From positions 23,820-73,956 of the forward strand of contig JAGDVY010000016.1 of assembly GCA_023255875.1 (NCBI GenBank): a stretch of 50,137 nucleotides of DNA, in the 5' to 3' direction. The position numbers were made by a program, and so were the translations under genes. This document shows positions 40,874 through 50,136 of this stretch, one piece after another. Position 1 is the stretch's first letter; the number at the start of each line of letters is the position of its first letter. The notes below the pieces were generated by a model that saw only the letters and a list, made by a program, of their open reading frames with translations, did not search any database and was not told where the DNA came from. This stretch comes from Hydrogenobacter sp. (lineage in GTDB: Bacteria; Aquificota; Aquificia; Aquificales; Aquificaceae).

Positions 40874-42285
40874 GGAGGTTAAAAATGATTTTCCTCTCGT
40901 CTTTAGTTTTGCTTTCTTTTCTCATATTCACTGGCTGTAAGGCTCAAAAAGTACAGGAGGAAGTCCAAAGAGTCCAGTTGGTAAAGAGCGATGTGCTTTC
41001 CCAGTTTGAGAACGAGCTTACCCAAATAGTGGATAAAGTTTCACCTTCCGTGGTTACCATATTTGCCACTCAGGAAGTCCAGATGCAAAATCCCTTTGGT
41101 GAAGACTTTCCTTTTCCTTTCCCTATTCCCATTCCACCCCAAGAAAGGAGATCCTTAGGTTCTGGTGTCATTATTGACTACAAAAACGGAAAGTTCTACA
41201 TACTTACCAACAATCATGTGGTGCAAAACGCAAAGTCTATAAAGGTCAAGCTTGACGAACACACAGAAAAGAAAGGCAGGATAGTAGGAACAGACCCAAA
41301 AACGGATATAGCGGTGGTAGAAGTTGATGCAAAGGATATAAAAGATCCGGAGCAAAGAGTGGCAAGATTAGGAGACTCTGACAAACTAAAAGTAGGACAG
41401 TTAGTTATAGCCATAGGCAACCCTTACGGACTTGAAAGAACTGTCACTATGGGTGTCATATCCGCGCTCAAAAGGTCCATAGGTGTTACCCAGTATGAGA
41501 GCTTTATACAGACGGACGCGCCTATAAATCCGGGAAACTCGGGAGGACCTCTTGTGAACATAAAGGGTGAGGTTATAGGTATCAACACAGCCATAGTGGC
41601 AGAGGGACAAGGGCTTGGTTTTGCCATTCCCATAAACTTAGCCAAATGGGTGGCGGATCAGCTTATAGCCAAGGGTAAGGTCACAAGAGGTTGGCTCGGT
41701 GTAGTTATACAGGAAGTCACACCAGATATGGCAGAAGCAGTTGGAGTAAAGGAAGGCGTTATCATAGCTCAGGTGATGCCATCAAGCCCCGCAGAAAAGG
41801 CAGGACTAAAGGTGGGAGATATAGTGATAGCCATAGATGGAGAAAAGGTAAGCAGTGTAAGAGACCTTCAGCTCAGAGTCATGAGGACTCCACCCGGTAA
41901 AGAGATAACACTGACAGTAATAAGAAACGGCAAAGAACAAAACATAAAGGTAAAAGTGGAAGTTATGCCCGAAGAGGCCAAAATTTCTCAGGCTGGACCA
42001 TCTACTCAGGATGTGGGACTCTTGCTCAGAGATCTTACACCCGATGAGGAAAGGCGCTTAGGTGTAAAAGGTGTGTATGTAAGCGGAGTTGTGCCCGGAA
42101 GTCTTGCCTACCAGAGCGGTATAAGACCCGGAGATATCATAATGAGCGTTAATAACAGAGCTGTTACCAACAGAGCGGAGTTCACTCAAGCTATAGAAGA
42201 TGCCAAAAAGGCAGGAAGGGAAAAGGTATTGCTTCTTGTAAGAAGAGGAGATACAAATCTTTATATTGTGCTTAGTTTGAGGTAG
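40870..42285 (+). CDS. degQ: HtrA/Deg serine protease, probable lipoprotein
   Basis: A 471-residue S1C protease. The N-terminus (M-R-R-L-K, hydrophobic core, F-T-G-C23) looks like a lipoprotein signal, so it is probably membrane-anchored in the periplasm. The catalytic triad is H116 (N-N-H-V-V), D146 (K-T-D-I-A) and S224 (G-N-S-G-G-P). Two PDZ domains follow (about 255-345 and 375-465), one with G-V-I-I-A-Q-V and one with G-V-Y-V-S-G-V-V. An inner ATG at 40885 has a better Shine-Dalgarno sequence, but it would remove the positive charges of the signal. It degrades or refolds misfolded envelope proteins. Confidence 0.92.
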   Translation: MRRLKMIFLSSLVLLSFLIFTGCKAQKVQEEVQRVQLVKSDVLSQFENELTQIVDKVSPSVVTIFATQEVQMQNPFGEDFPFPFPIPIPPQERRSLGSGVIIDYKNGKFYILTNNHVVQNAKSIKVKLDEHTEKKGRIVGTDPKTDIAVVEVDAKDIKDPEQRVARLGDSDKLKVGQLVIAIGNPYGLERTVTMGVISALKRSIGVTQYESFIQTDAPINPGNSGGPLVNIKGEVIGINTAIVAEGQGLGFAIPINLAKWVADQLIAKGKVTRGWLGVVIQEVTPDMAEAVGVKEGVIIAQVMPSSPAEKAGLKVGDIVIAIDGEKVSSVRDLQLRVMRTPPGKEITLTVIRNGKEQNIKVKVEVMPEEAKISQAGPSTQDVGLLLRDLTPDEERRLGVKGVYVSGVVPGSLAYQSGIRPGDIIMSVNNRAVTNRAEFTQAIEDAKKAGREKVLLLVRRGDTNLYIVLSLR

Positions 42286-42289
42286 AGCC

Positions 42290-43222
42290 ATGATACCCGA
42301 TACAGAGCAGGAAATTATAAATCAGTACCTTAAGAAAGTAGCCAAAATACCCCTCCTGACGCCAGAGGAAGAGAAAGAGATTGCCAGGCGTGCTAAGGAA
42401 GGTGATCAGGAGGCTTTTAAAAAGCTCGTAGAGTCTAACCTCAGGTTCGTTATAAACATAGCAAAGCAGTATTTGGGATATGGACTTCCCCTTTCTGAGC
42501 TCATAGCAGCAGGAAATCATGGTCTTATAGAAGCGGCAAAGAGGTTTGATCCAGACAGAGGTGTGAAGTTTATATCCTACGCGGTATGGTGGATAAGACA
42601 GGCTATTATGCAAGCGCTATCCCAACAAACTGGTGCGGTGAGAATACCTCTAAAGCAAGCCCATGTGATAAACAGGATAGGCAGTATATACAGCAAACTA
42701 TATAGGGAGCTTGAGAGAGAGCCAACAGCAGAGGAGGTTGCAGAAGAGTACTCAAAGGAGGTCATATATAAGGAGCTTGAAAGAGAGCTTGGGAGGAAAC
42801 CCACAAAGGAAGAGGTGGAAGAAAGGCTTAAGAAAGAAGGCTTGAAGATAAGCCCCGAAGAAGTGGAAAAGTGCATGCAAGTGTGCAGGATGCCTCTGTC
42901 TTTGGATGCACCAGTAGGCGAAAACGAGGACACCTTCTTTGTTGACTTTCTGAGCCGGCACGGAACCGCAGATGTAGAGGAAAAGATCATAACCGAAGTG
43001 CTTGAAAAAGAAATAGAAGACATGTTAGACAAACTGCCAGAAAAAGAAAGGAGAGTGATAGAGCTACGCTTTGGCTTAAGAGGTGAAGAGCCAAGGACCC
43101 TAAGAGAGATAGGAGACATACTCAACATATCAAGGGAGAGAGTAAGACAGTTAGAAACCAGAGCCCTTAGAAAACTCAGAAACATGGCTATAAAGAAACA
43201 CCTAAAAGACTTCCTGAGCTAA
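42290..43222 (+). CDS. Sigma-70 family factor (group 1/2 type) with enlarged region 3
   Basis: A 310-residue sigma factor without region 1.1. Region 1.2 is near residue 10-40; region 2 includes N-L-R-F-V-I-N-I-A, L-I-A-A-G-N-H-G-L-I-E-A and S-Y-A-V-W-W-I-R-Q-A-I (2.3-2.4, about 95-106), which is nearly canonical for TATAAT recognition. Region 4.2 is L-R-E-I-G-D-I-L-N-I-S-R-E-R-V-R-Q. Between, residues 137-152 and 160-179 are two similar modules (L-E-R-E-P-T-A-E-E-V and L-G-R-K-P-T-K-E-E-V), where region 3 normally has one. It resembles RpoS/RpoD-type factors; whether it is the primary sigma is unclear, as a primary RpoD is usually longer. Confidence 0.88.
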   Translation: MIPDTEQEIINQYLKKVAKIPLLTPEEEKEIARRAKEGDQEAFKKLVESNLRFVINIAKQYLGYGLPLSELIAAGNHGLIEAAKRFDPDRGVKFISYAVWWIRQAIMQALSQQTGAVRIPLKQAHVINRIGSIYSKLYRELEREPTAEEVAEEYSKEVIYKELERELGRKPTKEEVEERLKKEGLKISPEEVEKCMQVCRMPLSLDAPVGENEDTFFVDFLSRHGTADVEEKIITEVLEKEIEDMLDKLPEKERRVIELRFGLRGEEPRTLREIGDILNISRERVRQLETRALRKLRNMAIKKHLKDFLS

Positions 43223-44088
43223 TGTTTCCTTCCGTAATTTTGGTGGATAAACCCAAAGGCTTGACCTCCTTCCAAGTGGTAGAAAATGTAAAAAAAAGGT
43301 TCAAAGTTAAGGTGGGACACACAGGTACCCTTGATCCTATAGCTACAGGATTGCTCATCCTTCTTCTTGATACAGCAACAAGGTACGCCGAGTTCTTTAC
43401 CAAACTTCCCAAAGAGTATTTGGCTACAGCAACGCTCGGAGAGATAAGAGATACGTACGATGCGGAAGGCACACTAATAGAAAAAAGAGAAGTAAATATA
43501 AGCTGTCAAGATGTTCATAATGTGCTAAAGAGCTTTATAGGAAAGATAAGCCAAGTGCCACCACCCTATTCTGCAAAAAGGATAGCAGGCAGAAGAGCCT
43601 ATGAACTTGCAAGAAAGGGCATATCTGTAGATTTAAAACCAGTAGAGGTGGAAGTCTTTAACGCACAAATCGTGGAGTGCCAAATACCTCAGGTGAGGTT
43701 TTTATTTTTTGTATCTTCTGGGACTTATATAAGAAGCCTTGTGCACGACATAGGGCAAAAGCTTGGTTGCGGTGCCTATGTGGAAGACCTAAGAAGGACA
43801 AAGATAGGACCTTTTGATGTGAGTAAAGCTATAAGCTATGAAAGACTTATGACACTCACAGATCTACAAGGAATAGCAATACCCATATGGTCTGCCCTTG
43901 ATTTTATGCCTGCTGTAGACCTTGACTTTAAAAATGCAGACAAAATAAGAAAAGGCATGTTCATAACATTACCCTCTTATACTAAGGAAAGACTCTTTGT
44001 GAGACTTTATGAGAATGATACTTTCATAGGTGTAGGTATAGTAGAAGAAAACAGGCTAAAGCCTTATAGACTTCTTCCTCAAAAATGA
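43222..44088 (+). CDS. truB: tRNA pseudouridine-55 synthase
   Basis: A 288-residue enzyme. The TruB core opens V-D-K-P-K-G-L-T-S-F, with the catalytic aspartate in G-H-T-G-T-L-D-P-I-A-T-G, then P-P-P-Y-S-A-K-R and S-S-G-T-Y-I-R-S-L. A C-terminal PUA-like extension (about 220-285) is present. It makes the universal pseudouridine of the tRNA T loop. The ATG shares one base with the sigma factor stop (TAATG). Confidence 0.96.
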   Translation: MFPSVILVDKPKGLTSFQVVENVKKRFKVKVGHTGTLDPIATGLLILLLDTATRYAEFFTKLPKEYLATATLGEIRDTYDAEGTLIEKREVNISCQDVHNVLKSFIGKISQVPPPYSAKRIAGRRAYELARKGISVDLKPVEVEVFNAQIVECQIPQVRFLFFVSSGTYIRSLVHDIGQKLGCGAYVEDLRRTKIGPFDVSKAISYERLMTLTDLQGIAIPIWSALDFMPAVDLDFKNADKIRKGMFITLPSYTKERLFVRLYENDTFIGVGIVEENRLKPYRLLPQK

Positions 44089-45419
44089 GAACGTTTATCC
44101 TTGCAATAATCAACGGAGTTTTGCTTTATCTTCCCTTTTCTCGCTACGAGCTTTGGTTTTTCATCTTCCCAGCACTATTAATGCTTTTGGCAAACCCCAA
44201 TCACAGACACTACTTTTTAACAGGTTTTACCTTCTTCTTTATATCTTTAAAATGCGTCAATATAGCCAGCATACAGTACGGAGGCATTAATCCTTTCTTG
44301 GCTTACGCTCTTTTTTCCATCTTTGTCCTCTTTCTTACCCTTTACCAAATGAACCTACCTTTAATGCTGTGGCAAAAGCTAAGCAATAGATTATGGACCT
44401 TACCCCTTTTTTATTCGCTCTTTGAGGTAATAAGGTCTTATCTGCCTTACGGTGGCTTTCCTTGGCTCATAGTAGGTGAAACATCTATATACATCCCCAT
44501 TGTAAAGTACTCACTGCGCTTTTTTACCGTTTATGGTGAGAGCATTCTTATGTGGTATGTAGCTTACTTTCTTTACAAGAAAAAAGTAGTACCACTACTT
44601 TCTTTGTTGATGCTTGTTTTTTTGACGGGTTTGTATGCCAAGCACACCCTTTTGAAAGAGCTTAGTTCCGCAGTTTCTATAAAAGTAGCTTTAGTACAAA
44701 CAGCAATACCTCAGAAAGATAAACTCACAGAAAAAGAGTTTAGAAAACACACAGAAGAGACCCTTTCCTTAGTTAGGTCCGCTCTAAAAGAAAAACTAGA
44801 CCTTGTAGTGCTTCCAGAATCCGCCTTTCCCTTCTTTTTCTCCGATGAGTTTGACAAAGACAGGAATGAGCTTTTTGAACTTAGCTTTCAAGCACCTGTG
44901 TTGGTAGGTCTTATAGACGTAAGAGAAGGACTAAAACCCTACAATTCTGCATACCTAATAAAGGATGGTCAGTTGGTAGGCTACTATGACAAGATAAGAC
45001 TACTTCCTATTGGTGAGTATGTGCCCTTTCCTTTTGGTTTCTTAAAGGATGTCTTTTCTGCAATAGCAGGTATAGACTACACACCTGGCAGAACTTGGAA
45101 ACCTATAACTTACAAAAATATGAAGCTGGCTACACCCATCTGCTTTGAAGTAGCTTACTGGGACTTAGTTAAAAAGCTATCAAAAGAGGCAAACCTTATA
45201 GTGGTTCTCACTAACGATGGATGGTTCAACAACAGCGATTGTACTCATCAACACTTCACTTGGGCAAAGGTGAGAGCCTTAGAAAACGCCAAGTTTGTCC
45301 TTTGGGTGAATAACTCAGGAGACACAGCGGTAATAGACCCATCAGGAGATGTGCTCAAAAGGCTTCCCTACATGGAAAAGAGCATCCTTGTTTATAGTGT
45401 AAAGCTCGTAGGACCTTGA
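44085..45419 (+). CDS. lnt: Apolipoprotein N-acyltransferase
   Basis: A 444-residue membrane enzyme with about six N-terminal helices and a periplasmic nitrilase-like domain. The catalytic Glu is in L-P-E-S-A-F, the Lys in Y-D-K-I-R-L-L-P and the Cys in P-I-C-F-E-V-A-Y. Other family blocks are P-I-G-E-Y-V-P-F and N-D-G-W-F. It adds the third acyl chain to lipoproteins, perhaps including the HtrA protease in the same operon. It overlaps truB by 4 nt. Confidence 0.95.
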   Translation: MRTFILAIINGVLLYLPFSRYELWFFIFPALLMLLANPNHRHYFLTGFTFFFISLKCVNIASIQYGGINPFLAYALFSIFVLFLTLYQMNLPLMLWQKLSNRLWTLPLFYSLFEVIRSYLPYGGFPWLIVGETSIYIPIVKYSLRFFTVYGESILMWYVAYFLYKKKVVPLLSLLMLVFLTGLYAKHTLLKELSSAVSIKVALVQTAIPQKDKLTEKEFRKHTEETLSLVRSALKEKLDLVVLPESAFPFFFSDEFDKDRNELFELSFQAPVLVGLIDVREGLKPYNSAYLIKDGQLVGYYDKIRLLPIGEYVPFPFGFLKDVFSAIAGIDYTPGRTWKPITYKNMKLATPICFEVAYWDLVKKLSKEANLIVVLTNDGWFNNSDCTHQHFTWAKVRALENAKFVLWVNNSGDTAVIDPSGDVLKRLPYMEKSILVYSVKLVGP

Positions 45420-45443
45420 TGTTAAAGCTTTAGAATTTATATT
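45416..45443 (+). promoter_or_regulatory. Promoter for the thiS operon
   Basis: TTGATG at 45416-45421, a 16-bp spacer and TATATT at 45438-45443. The ATG of thiS is 7 nt after the -10 box, so the message would be leaderless. There is no room for a TPP riboswitch. Confidence 0.55.
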
Positions 45444-45450
45444 TTACTAT

Positions 45451-45657
45451 ATGATCCTTTACATAAATGGTGAGCCAAGGCAGGTAGAGAGAGAGCTTAA
45501 CTTGCGTGAGCTTTTGGATTACTTAGGTATAACCTTCAGGGAAATAGGGCTTGCCATTTCTGTTAACGGAGAGGTAGTTCCCAAGAGTAAGTATGCGGAG
45601 GTGAGGCTAAAAGAAGGTGATAGTGTTGAGATTATACACTTGGTAGGTGGAGGTTGA
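45451..45657 (+). CDS. thiS: Sulfur carrier protein ThiS
   Basis: A 68-residue ubiquitin-like protein with I-L-Y-I-N-G-E-P-R at the start, S-V-N-G-E-V-V-P in the middle and the functional C-terminal Gly-Gly (H-L-V-G-G-G). The terminal glycine becomes a thiocarboxylate that donates sulfur for thiazole formation in thiamine synthesis. thiG follows after 27 nt. Confidence 0.95.
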   Translation: MILYINGEPRQVERELNLRELLDYLGITFREIGLAISVNGEVVPKSKYAEVRLKEGDSVEIIHLVGGG

Positions 45658-45684
45658 TATAAAATCTATTCACGGAGGTTTGAT

Positions 45685-46488
45685 ATGCTTGATGTGGAAA
45701 AGCTCTTAGAGGAAGACCCACTTGAAATAGCAGGAAGAAGATTTAAGTCAAGGCTCATAATAGGTTCTGGAAAGTTCAAAAGCTTTCAGCAGAACAAAGA
45801 GGTCCTTGAGGCAAGCGGTGCGGAAATAATAACGGTAGCGGTCAGGAGAGTTAATATTACAGACCCAAATAAAGAAAACCTGTTAGATTACATAGACCCC
45901 AAAAAGTACCTAATACTTCCCAACACTGCAGGTTGCTATACCGCAGAAGAAGCTATTAAGACCGCCATGCTTGCAAGAGAAGCCACAGGCATAAACTGGA
46001 TAAAGCTTGAGGTCATAGGAGACCAAAAGACGCTCCTTCCAGACATGGAAGAGACCCTAAAAGCTGCTAAGTTCTTGGTAAAAGAGGGTTTTGTGGTACT
46101 TCCTTACATATTTGATGATCCCGTTTATGCCAAAAAGTTTGAAGATGTAGGCTGTGCTGCGGTTATGCCTTTGGCAGCACCCATAGGGTCAGGGCTTGGA
46201 CTTCAAAACCCTTACAACATTATGTTTATCAAAGAGTCCGTCTCTATCCCCGTTATAGTAGATGCTGGTATAGGAAGCGCTGCGGACATACCACCCGTTA
46301 TGGAGCTTGGTGTTGATGCCATCCTTACCAACACTGCACTTGCAGAAGCAAAAGACCCCATAAAGATGGCAATAGCTATGAAATATGCAGTGATAGCAGG
46401 TAGACTATCTTACCTTGCGGGTAGAATGCCAAAGAGAACCTATGCGGTTCCCTCTTCTCCTCTAAAGGGTGTTCCTTACAAATCATGA
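45685..46488 (+). CDS. thiG: Thiazole synthase
   Basis: A 267-residue TIM-barrel enzyme. Family blocks are [41 protein letters not shown] and V-D-A-G-I-G. It makes the thiazole phosphate of thiamine from DXP, ThiS thiocarboxylate and dehydroglycine. A good Shine-Dalgarno sequence (GGAGG, 6 nt upstream) precedes the ATG. It overlaps the next gene by 4 nt. Confidence 0.96.
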   Translation: MLDVEKLLEEDPLEIAGRRFKSRLIIGSGKFKSFQQNKEVLEASGAEIITVAVRRVNITDPNKENLLDYIDPKKYLILPNTAGCYTAEEAIKTAMLAREATGINWIKLEVIGDQKTLLPDMEETLKAAKFLVKEGFVVLPYIFDDPVYAKKFEDVGCAAVMPLAAPIGSGLGLQNPYNIMFIKESVSIPVIVDAGIGSAADIPPVMELGVDAILTNTALAEAKDPIKMAIAMKYAVIAGRLSYLAGRMPKRTYAVPSSPLKGVPYKS

Positions 46489-47810
46489 TGGAGGTTGCGG
46501 TAATAGGAAGTGGTATATCTGGGCTTTCGGTAGCCCATCATCTAAAAAAGGCTGGTGTAGAAGTAAAGGTCTTTGAAAAGGAAGATGTTTTGGGAGGAAA
46601 CATACAGAGCGAATACATAGATGGATATCTCTGTGAGTTGGGACCTCAGACGGTCCTTGCGGATAGCAAAGTGGAAGATTTTTTAAAGGACCTGCGTTTA
46701 GAACCCATATATGCCAACCCATCTTCCAAAAAAAGGTACATATACAAAAAGGGTAGGCTTGTTGCTCTTCCCCTCTCTCCTTTGGAGTTTATCACATCAC
46801 CTTTCCTGTCCCTTAGTGGAAAACTAAGACTCCTAAGAGAACCCTTTGTGCCCAAATCTCCCAAAAAGGAAGAGAGTATAGCGGAGTTTGTAAGGCGCAG
46901 GTTCGGAGAGGAGTTTTTAGATTATGTGGTTGCACCCTTTGTGTCTGGAGTTTATGCAGGAGATCCAAAAGAACTTTCCGTAAAGTATGCGGTCAGAAGG
47001 GTGTATGAGCTTGAAGAAAAGTACGGAAGCATCATAAAGGGTGCCATAAAGCTAAAAGCCTTAGGTCCTTCCGGAAAACTCATATCTTTTAAGGATGGTA
47101 ATAAAACCTTAATAAACAAGCTTTCAGAAAATCTTGAAGTGATTAAGGGGAATGTAGTCCTTAGAATAAGGAGGAAAGATGATCTTTTCTTTTTGGACAC
47201 CAAGGAAGGTAAGTTTTCAGCCAAAGCGGTTGTAGTTGCAACACCCGCAACATCTGCAAGCTACCTTCTTAGGGACCTCTCTTGGAGCGTGTCAGAAGAA
47301 TTTGACAAGATATACTATGCGCCTGTACTTGTGATGCACGTATCCGTAAATGCAGGTAGTCTGCCAGAGGGCTTTGGCTTTTTAGTGCCAAGGAAGGAAG
47401 GCAAAAGAATACTTGGTGTGATATTCTCCTCACAGCTCTTTGAAGGTAGAAGTCCCAAAGGAAAGGACCTACTTACAGTATACTTAGGTGGAGCAACAGA
47501 CCCACAAATCGTGGATTACCCAGATGAAGCGGTAGTTAGCATCGTAGAAAAAGAATTGAAGGAAATACTAAAAATAGAGCATTTTGAGGTCATAAAGATA
47601 ACGCGTTGGAAAAAGGGAATACCCCAGTACACATTGGGATATGGTAGGTACTTGGACTTGGTAAACTCCATAGAAAAGGAACAGCCAGGACTGTTTCTAA
47701 CGGGCAACTACCTTTATGGTGTGTCCGTAGCGGATTGTATTAGATCGTCTTATCAGGTGGCTAAGAGGGTCTTGGAGTTTCTTGAACTCAAAAAAGGCGC
47801 TGTGGTATAA
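46485..47810 (+). CDS. hemY: Protoporphyrinogen oxidase, HemY type
   Basis: A 441-residue flavoprotein. The FAD-binding N-terminus is [12 protein letters not shown], then [12 protein letters not shown]. The middle has [10 protein letters not shown], a protoporphyrinogen oxidase signature, and the end has [13 protein letters not shown]. It oxidises protoporphyrinogen IX, or coproporphyrinogen in related Gram-positive enzymes. The presence of HemN in this window favours the protoporphyrin route. Two ATGs in tandem (46485, 46488) are possible starts. Confidence 0.9.
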   Translation: MMEVAVIGSGISGLSVAHHLKKAGVEVKVFEKEDVLGGNIQSEYIDGYLCELGPQTVLADSKVEDFLKDLRLEPIYANPSSKKRYIYKKGRLVALPLSPLEFITSPFLSLSGKLRLLREPFVPKSPKKEESIAEFVRRRFGEEFLDYVVAPFVSGVYAGDPKELSVKYAVRRVYELEEKYGSIIKGAIKLKALGPSGKLISFKDGNKTLINKLSENLEVIKGNVVLRIRRKDDLFFLDTKEGKFSAKAVVVATPATSASYLLRDLSWSVSEEFDKIYYAPVLVMHVSVNAGSLPEGFGFLVPRKEGKRILGVIFSSQLFEGRSPKGKDLLTVYLGGATDPQIVDYPDEAVVSIVEKELKEILKIEHFEVIKITRWKKGIPQYTLGYGRYLDLVNSIEKEQPGLFLTGNYLYGVSVADCIRSSYQVAKRVLEFLELKKGAVV

Positions 47811-47811
47811 T
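47782..47811 (+). promoter_or_regulatory. Promoter for transaldolase
   Basis: TTGAAC at 47782-47787, an 18-bp spacer and TATAAT at 47806-47811, inside the end of the protoporphyrinogen oxidase gene. A short leader with GGAGG (47819-47823) precedes the ATG at 47832 by 8 nt. The bases AGCGGAGGC around this ribosome site also occur before mqnC (38528-38536). Confidence 0.65.
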
Positions 47812-47831
47812 TATTAGCGGAGGCGGGCAAG

Positions 47832-48485
47832 ATGCAGTTTTTCTTGGATACAGGAAATGTAGATGAAATAAAGCAGGCGTTAGATTGGGGCATTCTTGAT
47901 GGCGTTACCACTAATCCCACGCTTATAGCCAAGACAGGCAGGCCCTTTATGGAAGTAGCCAAAGAGATAGTCAAGCTCGTAGATGGTCCTGTAAGCTTAG
48001 AAACTGTTTCCCTTAACGCGGAAGGTATGATAAAAGAGGGAAGGATGCTTGCCGAGCTTGGCGACAACGTGGTAGTAAAAATACCCATGACTCCAGAAGG
48101 AGTAAAAGCCATTCAAGTACTTGAATCTGAAGGCATACCTGTAAATGTGACTCTCATCTTCTCCCCCGCTCAAGCTCTTATTGCTGCAAAGGCAGGTGCT
48201 ACTTTCGTCTCTCCCTTCATAGGAAGACTAGATGATATATCTGGAGAAGGTATGAAGCTCATAAGAGAGGTTAAAACTATCTTTGATAACTACAACATAG
48301 ATACACAGATCATAGTAGCGAGTGTGCGCCACCCCATGCATGTAGTAGAGGCTGCTCTCATAGGTGCTGATATATGCACCATGCCCTTTGAAGTGATGAA
48401 AAAGCTCTTTAATCATCCCCTAACTGACAAAGGATTAGAACAGTTTCTCAAAGATTGGGAAAAGGTTCCAGGCAGGCCCTTTTAA
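47832..48485 (+). CDS. tal: Transaldolase, short TalC/MipB type
   Basis: A 217-residue TIM-barrel aldolase of the short transaldolase / fructose-6-phosphate aldolase subfamily. Motifs are [20 protein letters not shown], the catalytic lysine in V-V-K-I-P-M-T, N-V-T-L-I-F-S and V-A-S-V-R-H-P. In an autotroph it makes pentose phosphates. It has its own promoter and Shine-Dalgarno sequence. The stop overlaps the end of the RseP gene on the other strand by 4 bp. Confidence 0.94.
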   Translation: MQFFLDTGNVDEIKQALDWGILDGVTTNPTLIAKTGRPFMEVAKEIVKLVDGPVSLETVSLNAEGMIKEGRMLAELGDNVVVKIPMTPEGVKAIQVLESEGIPVNVTLIFSPAQALIAAKAGATFVSPFIGRLDDISGEGMKLIREVKTIFDNYNIDTQIIVASVRHPMHVVEAALIGADICTMPFEVMKKLFNHPLTDKGLEQFLKDWEKVPGRPF

Positions 48486-49777
48486 ATACCACCACCAGTT
48501 ATAAGTCTCACTATATCGTTGAGTATAACAAAAGCCGAAAGAGCTATGATGATGGCAAAGCCTACTTTTTGCCAGTTCTCTTTGAACTTTTGCGAAAGAG
48601 GTCTTCTCCTGATAGATTCTATAAGAAAGAGGAGTATCAAACCACCATCAAGCACAGGAAGAGGAATGAGATTGAACACAGCAAGTTGAACAGATATAAA
48701 AGCCATCATACCAAGAAAGGCTATAAGTCCTTGCTGAGCGGATTCTCCAGCCAGCTGAGCAATAGCTATAGGACCACCAAGCGTTTTTAGGGAAAGACCA
48801 CCGGTAATTAAAGCCCAAAGAGCTTTTATAGATAAGACTGTCAAATCCCATGTTTTCCTAAAAGCCTCCAAAACAGCTTCACCCAACGGTTCTTTTACGC
48901 TTATAATCTCTATACGCGGTGATACACCCAAAATAGGAATACCCGTCCTTTTATCCACCATAGGTATCACATGCTTCTCAAGAATCTGTCCGTCCCTTTT
49001 GATCTTAAGCTTTATAATTTCCCCCTTTGTGCTTCTTATGAGGACTACTGCATCATACCAGCTTTTAACCTTTTTGCCATTTATTTCCAATATTTCATCT
49101 CCCTCTTTTATACCCACTTGCTCAGCGGGGCTTTTGGGAAGAACCTTGCCTATAACAGGTTTAATGTAAGGCTCAACACCAAAAGAGTGAGCCCTAGATA
49201 GCTCCACAGTTCCAGAAAGTTGTAGTACTTGGCCATCTCTGAGCACCACTACATTCCAGTTCTTTTTCAATACGCTCTCAAGCACAGCATTTTCAAACTC
49301 CTTCCACGTGCTTACCTTCTTACCGTTTATCTCCAACAGAAGATCTCCTTCTTTTAGTCCAAGCTTCTGTGCTGGACTATTTTCCACCACATGACCTACA
49401 AGGGGTTTTTCAAGCACATACGAAGGCGTAGGTTTTCCTACGGAAAAGATGAAAGCAAACAAAAGAATTGCCAATATAAAATTAAAAAGAGGTCCCCCGC
49501 TAGCTATGAGTATCTTTTGGTAATTCTTCTTTGAAGAGAAGGCTCTCGGATCATCTAAGTTATCCTCTTCCCCGTAAAGCTTGACAAAACCACCCAAAGG
49601 TATAGCAGATATTCTATATTCTGTCTCTCCTAACTTTTTGCTCACAAGCACCGGACCAAAACCTATAGAGAAGATTTCCACCTTTACACCAAAAAGCTTG
49701 GCAAAAAGAAAGTGTCCAAGCTCATGAAACCACACAACCACTCCTATCAGTACGAGGAAAGCCAGCAGCGTTTCCAT
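48482..49777 (-). CDS. rseP: Site-2 intramembrane zinc protease RseP
   Basis: A 431-residue membrane protease. The zinc motif H18-E-L-G-H22 sits in the first helix and the third ligand is in V-L-D-G-G near residue 380. Two PDZ domains lie between ([13 protein letters not shown] and [13 protein letters not shown]). RseP cleaves anti-sigma factors and signal peptide remnants in the membrane. In many bacteria it sits with dxr, cdsA or bamA; here its neighbours are transaldolase and an unassigned stretch. Confidence 0.94.
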   Translation of the reverse strand: METLLAFLVLIGVVVWFHELGHFLFAKLFGVKVEIFSIGFGPVLVSKKLGETEYRISAIPLGGFVKLYGEEDNLDDPRAFSSKKNYQKILIASGGPLFNFILAILLFAFIFSVGKPTPSYVLEKPLVGHVVENSPAQKLGLKEGDLLLEINGKKVSTWKEFENAVLESVLKKNWNVVVLRDGQVLQLSGTVELSRAHSFGVEPYIKPVIGKVLPKSPAEQVGIKEGDEILEINGKKVKSWYDAVVLIRSTKGEIIKLKIKRDGQILEKHVIPMVDKRTGIPILGVSPRIEIISVKEPLGEAVLEAFRKTWDLTVLSIKALWALITGGLSLKTLGGPIAIAQLAGESAQQGLIAFLGMMAFISVQLAVFNLIPLPVLDGGLILLFLIESIRRRPLSQKFKENWQKVGFAIIIALSAFVILNDIVRLITGGGI

Positions 49778-49793
49778 AGGTCATAAATATACG

Positions 49794-50033
49794 TTATTTA
49801 CTGGCATTTGTCAAAAGCTCTTTCAGTAGCTTTCTTTTACCTGTTCCATCTGCTATCATGCGATGAAACTCTTTTATTTGCATCTTTTGTCTTATCCTTT
49901 CTGCAAGGTCTTTTATGAGGTTTTCAACTAATTGTTTATCAAACTTTTTGAATCTGTAGGAGAGAGTGAAAAAGTTTAGTAAAGGTATTCTATTATGAAC
50001 TTTGCCATTTGTTTGTGCTTTGTGTTTCTCACT
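49794..50033 (-). pseudogene. Possible degraded transposase fragment
   Basis: A stop-free frame of 79 codons, preceded in frame by a TAA (forward 50034-50036) and lacking an ATG near its start. Translation gives a basic, helical stretch, then residues reading F-H-R-M-I-A-D-G-T-G before an abrupt Lys/Leu-rich end. The I-A-D-G-T-G segment recalls the first catalytic aspartate region of IS4/IS5-type transposases, usually followed by a glycine/tyrosine-rich block that is missing here. I therefore suspect a truncated remnant, but the similarity is from memory and weak. No inverted repeats or target duplications are visible. Bases 49778-49793 hold nothing recognisable. Confidence 0.3.
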
Positions 50034-50136
50034 TTACATTTTTAAGCCTTAAGTTTCCGAAAACTATCCTTAAACCTAAAATGGAGACAATAAACCCTAT
50101 TATAACATTGAGTATACCAAGTTTATTATAGAGCCA
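50029..50136 (-). CDS. C-terminal end of an unidentified membrane protein (partial)
   Basis: An open frame running in from the right edge for 35 codons to a TGA at forward 50029-50031. It encodes one clear hydrophobic helix (G-I-L-N-V-I-I-G-F-I-V-S-I-L-G-L) followed by a basic tail (N-L-R-L-K-N-V-K), typical of a protein ending on the cytoplasmic side. Family cannot be named from this fragment. Confidence 0.4.
   Translation of the reverse strand, partial: WLYNKLGILNVIIGFIVSILGLRIVFGNLRLKNVK

Noticed and set aside
42577-43185. 202-codon frame antisense to the sigma factor gene
   Set aside because: The Ser/Leu/Phe-rich translation is what the reverse of a Glu/Lys/Arg-rich gene gives. The sense gene has all sigma motifs.
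45420-45450. TPP riboswitch before thiS-thiG
   Set aside because: Only 31 bp separate lnt and thiS, and a promoter fills them. There is no space for the aptamer.
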